Part shown: positions 6,793 through 12,587 of the stretch, in pieces
Position numbering within the stretch: position 1 is the first letter of the stretch
Layout: every line of letters starts with the position of its first letter
Source: Desulfobacterales bacterium
GTDB taxonomy: Bacteria; Desulfobacterota; Desulfobacteria; Desulfobacterales; C00003060
Direction of reading: 5' to 3'
Length of the DNA stretch: 12,587 nt
Assembly: GCA_030668505.1 (NCBI GenBank)
Contig: DAOUTV010000027.1
Span: forward strand, 1 to 12,587
Position numbers and translations under genes: made by a program
Notes under the pieces: model-generated
Told to the model about the DNA's origin: nothing
The model's database searches: none
The model's input: only the letters and a program-made list of their open reading frames with translations

Positions 6793-6934
6793 TAATGAAA
6801 TCGTAAAAAGGCGGATTCAGTCAATGTGTCATTTCGACCGAAGGGAGAAATCTAATGTTTTCAGTATGCTACACTTGAAAGATTTCTCCCTTCGGTCGAA
6901 ATGACAAGTTATGAAGACTTTTTTCGATTTCATC
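6793..6934. repeat. palindromic element with 26-bp perfect inverted repeat
   Basis: Arms at 6828-6853 and 6880-6905 are perfect 26-base inverted repeats (starting GTCATTTCGACCGAAGGGAG) around a 26-nt loop. They are flanked by another inverted pair, TAATGAAATCGTAAAAAGG at 6793-6811 and the complement of GATGAAATCGAAAAAAGTC (6913-6934 region). It therefore repeats the frame of the preceding element with a different core. It lies directly downstream of the small selenoprotein gene and could terminate or stabilise that transcript. Confidence 0.65.
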
Positions 6935-6939
6935 TTATT

Positions 6940-7137
6940 TCAAAACCTGTCACAACGCACATTTGTCACTTCGTTCTCAAAGGCATCGTTCATCGATTCC
7001 ACGTATTTGTTAAAACTATATTGTGCGCCACAAGACCCGCAGCGCAAATAAACAGCTCGTCAAGCACGGTGAATGATCAGTTTCTCACCACACTTCAAGC
7101 ACCGTAGTAAAATTTTTTTTGTCTGATCCTGATCCAT
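6940..7137 (-). CDS. small dual-CxxC protein with in-frame TGA, probable selenoprotein
   Basis: ATG 7137 opens a 65-codon frame ending in TGA 6940-6942, with an internal TGA at 7060-7062 (codon 26). Reading that codon as selenocysteine (U) gives an N-terminal RCLKCGEKLIIHRA, then U26, then RAVYLRCGSCGAQYSFNKY, and an acidic helix ending NVRCDRF. The CxxC pairs are Cys13/16 and Cys33/36, with Cys62 near the end. The two halves form one zinc-ribbon-like protein, so the TGA is not a natural end. A SECIS-like hairpin begins 13 nt after the TGA. I recall a family of small dual-CxxC proteins, some with Sec, in Desulfobacterota; I cannot confirm membership. Possible role: thiol/selenol redox or metal binding. 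The binding site before the start is weak (GGACTGAG). A pseudogene from one TGT/TGC to TGA change is the main alternative. Confidence 0.72.
7024..7046 (-). promoter_or_regulatory. bacterial SECIS-like hairpin
   Basis: On the minus strand UGCGCUGC (7046-7039) pairs with GUGGCGCA (7031-7024) over 8 contiguous pairs, two of them G-U. The loop is GGGUCUU. The apical GGUC is the motif seen in the E. coli fdhF element that SelB recognises. Its first G is 22 nt after the TGA, within the usual range for bacterial elements. The stem lies within the coding sequence, as required. Confidence 0.65.
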
Positions 7138-7168
7138 CTCAGTCCACAAGAATCCCCAAGGTTTTTAT

Positions 7169-7257
7169 TGGTGCCTGGGACGAGAATCGAACTCGTACAG
7201 AGACTATGCTCCGAGGGATTTTAAGTCCCTTGCGTCTACCTATTCCGCCACCCAGGC
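7169..7257 (-). tRNA. tRNA-Leu (anticodon UAA)
   Basis: The minus strand reads GCCTGGG at the 5' end (7257) and CCCAGGC plus discriminator A and an encoded CCA at the 3' end (7169). This gives a perfect 7-bp acceptor stem and 89 nt overall. The anticodon stem AGGGA/TCCCT encloses CTTAAAA, so the anticodon is TAA (7221-7223), for UUA codons. The T-arm is ACGAG-TTCGATT-CTCGT. The long variable arm and the D-arm (TGGCGGAATAGGTAGACGC) are typical of a type II leucine tRNA. No terminator is visible between it and the selenoprotein frame. Confidence 0.97.
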
Positions 7258-7268
7258 CGTAAAGGCAA

Positions 7269-7296
7269 CTTATAACGAGCAGAAATTTTTTGTCAA
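7269..7296 (-). promoter_or_regulatory. sigma70-type promoter for tRNA-Leu
   Basis: Minus-strand TTGACA (7296-7291) is followed after 16 bases by TATAAG (7274-7269). The mature tRNA begins 11 bases further on. The near-consensus match and position fit a strong stable-RNA promoter, which would also serve the selenoprotein frame behind the tRNA. Confidence 0.65.
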
Positions 7297-7313
7297 GGAG
7301 TATAAAGGGGCTC

Positions 7314-7982
7314 TCACATGCATACTTCAAGGTTAAACGCATGCACCACGCCGTGGCAAAGGCAGGCGGTGCTATAAAGGACAGGGGTTTTACTTTTCGA
7401 CACCTCGGCAAGGCTCCTTTTAAGGGCCTCTGGCTGGTATCCACCTACCCCGGGTGCCAATTGGTGGCTGCGAACCACGATTGACCTGTAATCCTTGTAA
7501 CTGATTTCCTCCATCCTCTTAAAAAGGAGCCCCTTTCGTGGCTTTCCGGTGAATGTACACCTGTCAAACGGCTCGGTGCAATTGTCCGGACAAAGAAAAT
7601 CAGCATAGCTCACATAGAGCTGGCCTTGCGAGCCCCTGATGGGATTGGGCAGCATCTTTTCGATATCTTGCGGCACAGGAAAGGCTTCCACCCGGCCCTT
7701 AATAGACAATTTGATGCGTACCCACTCAAAGGCCAGATGGATCGGCACGGCAGGGATTATCCAGTCCGGTACTATTTGAGTATCAAGATATACTTCAAGA
7801 TACGACGCTCCTTCTTTACATACCCTTTCAACAGGAAGGCGGTCCAGCCGGTCCAATGCGCTTGCATCCTGATCCACGACTGTAAGGCTCGCCTCGGGCC
7901 TTTTCTTGTGAAGCCTTTCGGCAGCCTTTACGCCAAATTTACCGGCCCCGATAATCCAATATGAATCATGCTTCTTTTCCAT
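7314..7982 (-). CDS. Rossmann-type NAD(P)-binding-like protein with cysteine clusters
   Basis: This 222-residue protein begins with a dinucleotide-binding signature: WIIGAGKFGVKAAERL at 9-24, then an acidic second strand end (TVVDQD at 34-39), as in TrkA-N/KtrA-type domains. The middle is hydrophobic but not membrane-spanning. Two cysteine groups follow: CPDNCTEPFDRC with TGKPRKG, and near the C-terminus STACLCHGVVHAF. These suggest a bound metal or cluster. I do not recognise a named family; similar proteins in sulfate reducers are, as far as I recall, hypothetical. No transporter lies beside it. ATG 7982 is the only plausible start, although the binding site (AGGGT) is weak. It is divergent from maf, with 69 bases between, and is followed by the tRNA-Leu gene, whose promoter lies just beyond its stop. 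Confidence 0.7.
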   Translation of the reverse strand: MEKKHDSYWIIGAGKFGVKAAERLHKKRPEASLTVVDQDASALDRLDRLPVERVCKEGASYLEVYLDTQIVPDWIIPAVPIHLAFEWVRIKLSIKGRVEAFPVPQDIEKMLPNPIRGSQGQLYVSYADFLCPDNCTEPFDRCTFTGKPRKGLLFKRMEEISYKDYRSIVVRSHQLAPGVGGYQPEALKRSLAEVSKSKTPVLYSTACLCHGVVHAFNLEVCM

Positions 7983-8051
7983 CAGCTTAAACTGACCCTA
8001 TTAATCTGTGGTAATCTTGTCAAATCTTATCTGATTTGTTAGAAAGAAGGC

Positions 8052-8645
8052 ATGTCTGGTAAATCCACGCCCCATCCTCTAATTCTGGCCTCAATTTCCC
8101 CCAGACGTCGTTATCTCCTTGAGCAGGCCGGCTTAACCTTCAGCGTGATTCCCAGCACTCTTGATGAAAGCTCGATCCCGGTAAGTACGCCGGAAAATCA
8201 CGTTCGTATCCTTGCGGAGGCAAAGGCTATGGAGGTTGCCAAGCTCTATCCTAAAAGCTGGGTTATTGGTGCGGACACCCTCGTCTGTATAGGAGATGAC
8301 GTTCTCGGCAAACCCGACACCTCGGTCACGGCCCGCCGGATGCTAAAGGCGCTAAGCGGCAAAACACACGCTGTATTGACCGGCTATTGCATCTGTTGCA
8401 AGGCTGCAGAACGCACCTTTTCCGAAACCGTAGAAACAAAGGTCTCGTTCAAGACCCTTAGCGAAACCGAAATTGATTGGTACCTTAGTACTGGTGAACC
8501 TTTTGACAAAGCGGGGGCCTATGCAGTACAAGGTTTGGGAAGTTTCCTGGTTAAACGGATTGAGGGGTCTTATACCAATGTGGTTGGGCTTCCGGTGTGT
8601 GAGGTTGTTGAGTGCCTGCTCAGGGAAGGAATCATAAAACGGTGA
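8052..8645 (+). CDS. maf: Maf family nucleoside triphosphate pyrophosphatase
   Basis: The 197-residue protein is a Maf/Ham1-superfamily house-cleaning enzyme that hydrolyses non-canonical or excess nucleoside triphosphates to monophosphates and pyrophosphate. ILASISPRRRYLL at 11-23 is the substrate-binding ASxSPRR motif. GADTLV around Asp75 carries the metal-binding or catalytic acid. LGKPD follows, and the C-terminal KAGAYAVQGLG with EGSYTNVVGLP is the rest of the active site. The KAGAYAVQG form resembles the YhdE (dTTP/UTP) branch rather than YceF, an inference from motif wording. Length is normal. AAAGAAGG directly precedes ATG 8052. It is followed by yggS after 28 bases on the same strand, so the two are probably co-transcribed. 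Confidence 0.93.
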   Translation: MSGKSTPHPLILASISPRRRYLLEQAGLTFSVIPSTLDESSIPVSTPENHVRILAEAKAMEVAKLYPKSWVIGADTLVCIGDDVLGKPDTSVTARRMLKALSGKTHAVLTGYCICCKAAERTFSETVETKVSFKTLSETEIDWYLSTGEPFDKAGAYAVQGLGSFLVKRIEGSYTNVVGLPVCEVVECLLREGIIKR

Positions 8646-8673
8646 TGTTAAGTTGCAACCCAACTAAAATTGC

Positions 8674-9369
8674 ATGACTGAAAATATTCAAAGCAGACTA
8701 AAACTCGTCAAAGAGCGAATCGAGACAGCAGCCCTTGCCTGTGGTCGCGACCCGAGAACCATAAAATTGGTTGCCGTGAGCAAGACCGTACCCGTGGACC
8801 TTGTTCAGGCTGCAATCAAGGCTGGTGTAACAATTCTTGGAGAAAATTACGTACAAGAGGTCCGAGATAAGATCGAAGCCCTCTCGGCAGAAAAAGTTTC
8901 ATGGCATTTCATAGGTCACCTTCAATCCAACAAGGCAAAATATGCGGTACAGCTCTTTGACCTTATTCATTCTGTTGACAGTCTTAAGCTTGCAAAGGAA
9001 TTAAACAAACGAGCCGGCATCATCGGCAAAGTTCAAAAAATCTTGATTCAAGTAAACATTTCCGGCGAAGCAACCAAGTCTGGAATCGAGACAGAACAGG
9101 CCCTTGAACTGGTTCGCCGGATTGCCCCCTTTGAAAACCTTGCCGTCTGCGGGCTTATGACCATGCCCCCTTACTTCAATGCCCCGGACAAAGTGCGGCC
9201 TTACTTTAGAGCCCTAAAGGACTTATCTGATATTATCCGCAAGGAGGCTATTGCCAATGTGGACATGACCGAACTCTCCATGGGGATGACCGGGGATTTC
9301 GAGGTTGCTATTCAGCAAGGGGCAACCTTGGTGCGGATCGGCACAGCCATCTTCGGAGAAAGGGTGTGA
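8674..9369 (+). CDS. yggS: YggS/PLPBP family pyridoxal-phosphate homeostasis protein
   Basis: The 231-residue product is a single-domain fold-type III PLP protein (YggS, PROSC, PLPBP). It has no known catalytic reaction and buffers the PLP and amino-acid/keto-acid balance. The PLP lysine is Lys37 in LVAVSKT. GENYVQE, WHFIGHLQSNK, VNISGE and LSMGMTGDFEVAIQQGAT, with the phosphate-binding RIGTAIFG at the end, complete the family pattern. The start ATG 8674 lacks a strong binding site, but the N-terminus (NIQSRL, then ACGRDP) matches the family at this point. The gene follows maf closely. It often neighbours proC or cell-division genes in other bacteria, which are not seen here. Confidence 0.94.
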   Translation: MTENIQSRLKLVKERIETAALACGRDPRTIKLVAVSKTVPVDLVQAAIKAGVTILGENYVQEVRDKIEALSAEKVSWHFIGHLQSNKAKYAVQLFDLIHSVDSLKLAKELNKRAGIIGKVQKILIQVNISGEATKSGIETEQALELVRRIAPFENLAVCGLMTMPPYFNAPDKVRPYFRALKDLSDIIRKEAIANVDMTELSMGMTGDFEVAIQQGATLVRIGTAIFGERV

Positions 9370-9520
9370 TGTGAGGCTTGAAAAAGTATGAAATTATTTT
9401 CACATCTCTTTGGTATTTGGGAAGTATAATACCAACAATTGATAAACCTGTTTTCATATCAATCTTATATAAATAGAGCTAACTATTTAGAACTTTTAGC
9501 ATTTTGCCTATCAGTCCGTT

Positions 9521-9536
9521 CTGGCACGATACTTGA
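9521..9536 (+). promoter_or_regulatory. sigma54-like promoter
   Basis: CTGGCACGATACTTGA matches the sigma54 pattern YTGGCACG-N4-TTGC in every position except the last C, which is A. The GG (9523-9524) and the -12 pair (9535-9536) are exactly 12 bases apart. Transcription would begin near 9548 and leave a leader of about 40 nt before the ATG at 9588. Activator sites were not identified. Confidence 0.5.
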
Positions 9537-9587
9537 TATATATAACGTTATTGTTGAGCAGCAAACCGGCGGCAGGGGGATGATAGG

Positions 9588-9914
9588 ATGAAAAGATTAT
9601 TCGATCAAGGTGTCACTTGCATGATGGCTAGATCTTCGGTCATTTTGTTCATGGCAATTATGGTCTTTGCTTCCGGGGGCTTTGCACTGCAGAGCATAAG
9701 AGCAAGCCATGAGACATCTCTTTGGAATGAGATTGCCACTCAAGTAGAACTAAATAGAATTCAGTTGAACAACCTGCAGGGAGAACTCGTTCAACTCGAA
9801 CAGCAGGAGTCTTTTGTGAGCAATTGTTTGGACATCTATAATGAGCATTTTGATGTGTGTGCTCCCACACAACATTGTCAACATGCCGCTCCTTCCTTAA
9901 CCCAGCTATTTTAA
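9588..9914 (+). CDS. small exported or membrane-anchored coiled-coil protein
   Basis: The 108-residue protein has a positively charged start and a hydrophobic stretch at about 16-34, ending GGFALQS, which acts as a signal peptide or membrane anchor. An alpha-helical segment follows with a leucine/glutamine heptad pattern (about 45-75, EIATQVELNRIQLNNLQGEL), likely a short coiled coil. The tail has Cys80, Cys91 and Cys97 and is rich in His. It should lie outside the cytoplasm, where the cysteines could form a disulfide. No family is recognised. GGGGGATGATAGG precedes ATG 9588. The sigma54-like promoter upstream suggests activator-controlled expression. It stands alone, as the next gene is on the other strand. 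Confidence 0.6.
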   Translation: MKRLFDQGVTCMMARSSVILFMAIMVFASGGFALQSIRASHETSLWNEIATQVELNRIQLNNLQGELVQLEQQESFVSNCLDIYNEHFDVCAPTQHCQHAAPSLTQLF

Positions 9915-9944
9915 CACTCCAGCCATACCACGTAAGACCAAGTA

Positions 9945-10185
9945 TTAATTAGTGCCCATCCACGAATCGTAAAAACTCAATGGGCACAAGCGTAAGTTTC
10001 CAATTCAGAAATGAGCAATTTTCCGCAAGGTCAAGGAAAACAAGGGATTGCGCGGAGGCGTACCGAGGTACGTCGCACAAGCAACCCCGCAGTTTGACGC
10101 CGATTCAGCCGTCGTAGCCAATAAGGCTACTAAGGCGAAGTCGGCGATTGCGGAAAAGGGCCATTTATGGATGGAAACTAATTAA
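9945..10185. mobile_element. 241-bp inverted-repeat element
   Basis: The ends TTAATTAGTGCCCATCCA (9945-9962) and TGGATGGAAACTAATTAA (10168-10185) are inverted repeats with two mismatches in 18. A second nested pair is TTTTCCGCAA (10018-10027) with TTGCGGAAAA (10148-10157), and GTGCCCAT/ATGGGCAC (9952-9959 and 9980-9987) forms a hairpin at the left end. The block at 10103-10145 recurs at 4807-4843. There is no coding potential. This fits a non-autonomous repeat element. No clear target duplication was found outside the ends. Confidence 0.55.
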
Positions 10186-10207
10186 GATGCGACGCGCGAT
10201 GCTATTC

Positions 10208-10693
10208 CTACAAGGATTTCTTCTCTAAGGATTCCGATTCAAGATTATAATAATGACCATCCTTAGAATCAGCTATAGATCTACTGGAGTTTCTTAGCGT
10301 AAAAGCTACTTCATGCCATTTGCCTTTATTGCTATATAGAATATGGAGTTTATGACCCAGTTTCAACTGATTGATAAATTCATTATTCACCTTAAATGTC
10401 ATAATGGGATCGTTTGTACCTTCTGCTTTGTAATCAAAAACATGGTTTTTCTGACCGTCTATATTTGCTTTAATGCCTTGATTCATAGAAACCAAAGTTT
10501 CTAAGGACCAGATTCTTATATGACATATATTTTCATCCACTATAAACTTGCCTTTATCATTACTAACGCTCGCTGCTTTGTTGTTAAGCGAACCATAATA
10601 ACCAACATCCCATGAATTAGTCTGAGCATATACCAAGCTCACAAATGTGACGATACAGACAAGCAAAATAAATAAGTGCAACATTTTTTTCAT
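10208..10693 (-). CDS. secreted protein of unknown function
   Basis: The 161-residue protein begins MKKMLHLFILLVCIVTF and continues to VSLVYAQTNS, a typical Sec signal peptide with an AxA-like cleavage site after VYA near residue 24. The mature part is mainly beta-type and polar (WDVGYYGSLN, IRIWSLETLV, then KLHILYSNKGKW and VAFTLRNSS), with a Lys/Ser-rich end. I recognise no domain. An in-frame ATG 20 codons upstream exists, but GGGGGATAG just before ATG 10693 and the signal peptide beginning there decide the start. The reading frame is clearly more AT-rich than maf, yggS or the MetE-like gene, which may indicate acquisition. It lies between an inverted-repeat element and a long spacer, with no partner gene. 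Confidence 0.65.
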   Translation of the reverse strand: MKKMLHLFILLVCIVTFVSLVYAQTNSWDVGYYGSLNNKAASVSNDKGKFIVDENICHIRIWSLETLVSMNQGIKANIDGQKNHVFDYKAEGTNDPIMTFKVNNEFINQLKLGHKLHILYSNKGKWHEVAFTLRNSSRSIADSKDGHYYNLESESLEKKSL

Positions 10694-11093
10694 TTGATCT
10701 ATCCCCCAAAACACTAAACTGAGAAGGCTTGGTGTCCTACTAGTCAATTTCAATATTTGGTAGAATCATAGGCGTTCAAAAAACTAGGGTAATTCGCAGC
10801 TTTGCACGAACCGTCCTCCTACCTTGCACGTTGTTATTGTGGAATGGAGCTAAGTTTGGAGTGAATACACTGAAATTTTTAACATTTTCCCATTTTCCTG
10901 TCAAGGATTTTGTTCTTCATCGGTTTTGTCAATTTTTTCGTCCAATCCTGACAAAACAACTTACAGGAGAGCTGTCATCTCACCCTTCAAAATACACCAC
11001 TGTAACAAAATGTTACAATTTTCACGAAAACAACGGGGAAAAGAGGAATGCTAAGTTGCCCTTGGATGTCGTGCAAGCGAAATGTTGGCGGAG
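10694..11093. other. spacer upstream of the secreted protein gene
   Basis: No gene is supported. It holds GTTTTGTCA/TGACAAAAC (10923-10931 and 10949-10957), a 9-bp perfect stem with a 17-nt loop, and an operator-like palindrome TGTAAC-N5-GTTACA at 11001-11017. A plus-strand open frame that starts at 10831 and runs into the reverse of the MetE-like gene has no binding site and is a shadow. A leader and promoter for the secreted protein should lie at the left, but no clear pair is seen. Confidence 0.5.
11001..11017. promoter_or_regulatory. operator-like palindrome
   Basis: TGTAAC at 11001-11006 and GTTACA at 11012-11017 form a 6-bp inverted repeat with 5 bases between, the size of a dimeric repressor site. 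It stands between the 3' end of the MetE-like gene and the distant start of the secreted protein gene, so its target is unclear. It may be chance. Confidence 0.2.
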
Positions 11094-12119
11094 TCACAAA
11101 AGTCTGTATTTGTCGCGAAGCTTGACAGACAGGCGTCGAACAGTTGTAAATGCCTCTTCCACGGTCTTCTCACCGTCCGGGTTGACAAGGCAACAGGTAG
11201 CAGGAGAAAGCATACTCCGAGAGAGAAGGAACTCCAAATCAATCCCACGCCTACCTAAAGTATCCCATATTTCCTCTAAGCGCTCTTGCAAGGAATCTAC
11301 ATTCTCCTTTTCAAAAGGTTCGATATTTGTGGGCACTATTCCCCAGACAAGGTATCCACCGCGGTCTAAGAACTTTCGAATCGATGAGTCATAACATGAA
11401 AACACGTCACCGTTCGTATAGACATCAAGTGATAGAATATCAATGTTCATCCCAAGAAGAAAATCCCAGTCCGGGTTCCCACACAAATGCACGGCCCGTG
11501 GCCTCTCTATCATTGAAAAGAATGCTTCCATGTCAGCCCGTGCAGCCTGATCTCCATATCCTGCCATTCCACTGAACACAAACTGAAGCCCTGGTTCATC
11601 CACATACATGAAGGCATTTGGGTTTCGTTCTTTTAGTCGATTGAGTTGAACATTTACTCGCTTGGCCATAAACTCCAACATGAATGGTCGCACTGTGTCA
11701 TTAAAGATGATAGGTCGATCATCCTGATCCAACACATTGAACCCAAAACTGATAGGGCCTTCAAGCTGTCCCCGGATGGCTGGTCGATCTGACAGATCCA
11801 GCTCCAGGAAACGTTTATAAACGACCGAATATGTTTGACTGATGTCAAAATACTCCGGGTCATCAAAATGCTCCATGGTCTCGTCAAATTCATCGATGAA
11901 CTTGTCCATCGAAAAACGCACTTTGCGCTTCTCCATGTCAAGCACAATGCCCGGGAAGTGCTCCGAGGCCTGAACGTACATGTCCTCATGGCAGCTAAAA
12001 AGGGGAAGTTGAGGCCAGAACGGCACGTCCAATGAGAGCGCTAAGTCAAGAGCCCTGTCCACATTCTTGTGGGGCATAACCGCCATTGCTGTTGTAATCA
12101 AGTTACCAGGTATAGGCAT
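11094..12119 (-). CDS. MetE/UroD-fold methyltransferase-like protein
   Basis: The 341-residue TIM-barrel protein resembles the C-terminal half of cobalamin-independent methionine synthase and related corrinoid-linked methyltransferases. MYVDEPGLQF at 171-180 is the conserved acidic barrel strand. HLCGNPDWD at 211-219 supplies His211 and Cys213. LSPATCCLVNP supplies Cys309 and Cys310. Together these match the His-x-Cys ... Cys zinc ligands that activate thiols in MetE. RGQLEGPISFG at 116-126 is also typical. It lacks the long N-terminal domain of full-length MetE, so it is either a core-MetE-like enzyme that may take methyl groups from a corrinoid protein, or a UroD-like relative with another thiol substrate. 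ATG 12119 is the first start after an in-frame stop, with no strong binding site. It has no partner gene in the window. Confidence 0.75.
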   Translation of the reverse strand: MPIPGNLITTAMAVMPHKNVDRALDLALSLDVPFWPQLPLFSCHEDMYVQASEHFPGIVLDMEKRKVRFSMDKFIDEFDETMEHFDDPEYFDISQTYSVVYKRFLELDLSDRPAIRGQLEGPISFGFNVLDQDDRPIIFNDTVRPFMLEFMAKRVNVQLNRLKERNPNAFMYVDEPGLQFVFSGMAGYGDQAARADMEAFFSMIERPRAVHLCGNPDWDFLLGMNIDILSLDVYTNGDVFSCYDSSIRKFLDRGGYLVWGIVPTNIEPFEKENVDSLQERLEEIWDTLGRRGIDLEFLLSRSMLSPATCCLVNPDGEKTVEEAFTTVRRLSVKLRDKYRLL

Positions 12120-12234
12120 TTGAATTGAAAATGGTCAAGGGCCGCTAAGCACACCGGACGTTCAGACCATGCCCAAAGTATCGGGATACGGACACGGGTG
12201 TCAAGGAAAGTTGAAGGAGCGATTTTGTTATAAA

Positions 12235-12263
12235 ACTTTAACTGAAAACACAACTGTTGTCAA
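12235..12263 (-). promoter_or_regulatory. possible promoter for the MetE-like gene
   Basis: Minus-strand TTGACA (12263-12258) and TAAAGT (12240-12235) are 17 bases apart; the -10 matches four of six positions. The leader would be about 110 nt. A second TTGACA closer to the gene lacks a good -10. Confidence 0.35.
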
Positions 12264-12450
12264 CCTTGTTGCCATAATCAGCTAGCTCTTTGAACATTGG
12301 TTCTGTTGAGTGGTTGATGGATGCAGTTATCTTGGCAGGTTAGTTACTACGGGGAGCATTAAATTGTTTGCATTTCATGTCTTCACCACCCACTCCCCTT
12401 CGACCAGGCTCAGGATCGTTAGAGACGCTGAGAACGCGGAGGGTGATTAC

Positions 12451-12520
12451 TTTTTCCTGATCGGGAGACCCCGGAGGAATAAGCTTCGCATTCCACGGGG
12501 CAGGTGACGATCAGGAAAAA
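12451..12520. repeat. 70-nt nested palindrome
   Basis: TTTTTCCTGATCG (12451-12463) and CGATCAGGAAAAA (12508-12520) are a perfect 13-bp inverted repeat. Inside, CCCCG pairs with CGGGG and GGAAT with ATTCC, so nearly the whole stretch folds into one hairpin. With a run of A or T at either end it could act as a terminator in both directions, or be a REP-like repeat. No gene on either side clearly needs it. Confidence 0.5.
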
Positions 12521-12587
12521 AAGCTCGGCCCTGCGGGCAATTTACATCCCGCCAAAAGGCGGGACTGCTGGTTTTCATTTGCCGCCA

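Larger units (their letters stand above)
12120..12587. other. terminal spacer with hairpins
   Basis: No coding frame with a binding site or recognisable product is seen. It contains a promoter-like pair on the minus strand (12235-12263), the long palindrome at 12451-12520, and a short perfect hairpin TCCCGCC-AAAA-GGCGGGA at 12547-12564. A CTTCGACCAGGCTCAGGATCG stretch near 12398-12418 resembles a repeated intergenic sequence common in this group, from memory. Confidence 0.5.

Noticed and set aside
7139..7444. 101-residue minus-strand open frame
   Set aside because: It runs through the tRNA-Leu gene; residues such as GGGIGRRKGLKIP and VRVRFSSQAP are the usual artefact of translating a leucine tRNA.
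9410..9435. 8-bp inverted repeat TTGGTATT/AATACCAA after yggS, considered as a terminator
   Set aside because: The stem is AT-rich, the loop is 10 nt and there is no T-tract, so it is too weak to call.
10831..11394. 187-residue plus-strand open frame
   Set aside because: It overlaps the opposite strand of the well-supported MetE-like gene, its residues have no domain pattern, and it has no binding site.
1..12587. CRISPR array, rRNA, prophage or full insertion sequence
   Set aside because: No regularly spaced repeats, rRNA segments, transposase or phage structural genes were seen on either strand.

Overview
The window looks like chromosomal DNA of an anaerobic, probably sulfate-reducing member of the Desulfobacterota (former Deltaproteobacteria). 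This is inferred, because no rRNA or marker gene is present. The grounds are a four-subunit ferredoxin-dependent 2-oxoacid oxidoreductase (korDABC), a HypA-type metallochaperone, a PAS protein with the C-terminal two-CxxC tail common in that group, a candidate small selenoprotein, and many palindromic intergenic repeats.

Layout. Bases 1-296 hold the end of an unidentified plus-strand frame and a possible 17-residue ORF. A macro-domain-like gene (297-854, minus) and a PAS gene (1192-1866, plus) diverge from a spacer with a strong sigma70-type promoter; the PAS gene is split by an in-frame TAG. Convergent to it is a compact minus-strand operon, korD-korA-korB-korC (4654 down to 1895), with translational coupling. 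A long hairpin-rich spacer (4655-5349) leads to a hypA homologue (5350-5700) that lacks the conserved His2. A 142-bp MITE-like element follows, with terminal inverted repeats and a 5-bp target duplication. Next come a glycerophosphodiester phosphodiesterase gene (minus) and two more palindromic elements.

The most interesting part is 6940-7257 on the minus strand. A tRNA-Leu(UAA) gene with its own promoter is followed 31 nt downstream by an untracked 65-codon gene. That gene has two CxxC motifs, an in-frame TGA, and a bacterial-SECIS-like hairpin (8-bp stem, GGUC in the loop) at the right distance. I read it as a small selenoprotein. Upstream of the tRNA is an unrecognised Rossmann-type protein with cysteine clusters, divergent from a maf-yggS pair (8052-9369).

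The last third is accessory in character. It holds a small exported coiled-coil protein behind a sigma54-like promoter (9521-9536), a 241-bp inverted-repeat element, an AT-rich secreted protein of unknown function (10208-10693), and a MetE/UroD-fold protein with MetE-like zinc ligands (11094-12119). The 3' end (12120-12587) has only hairpins and a possible promoter. No CRISPR array, rRNA, transposase or phage gene was seen.
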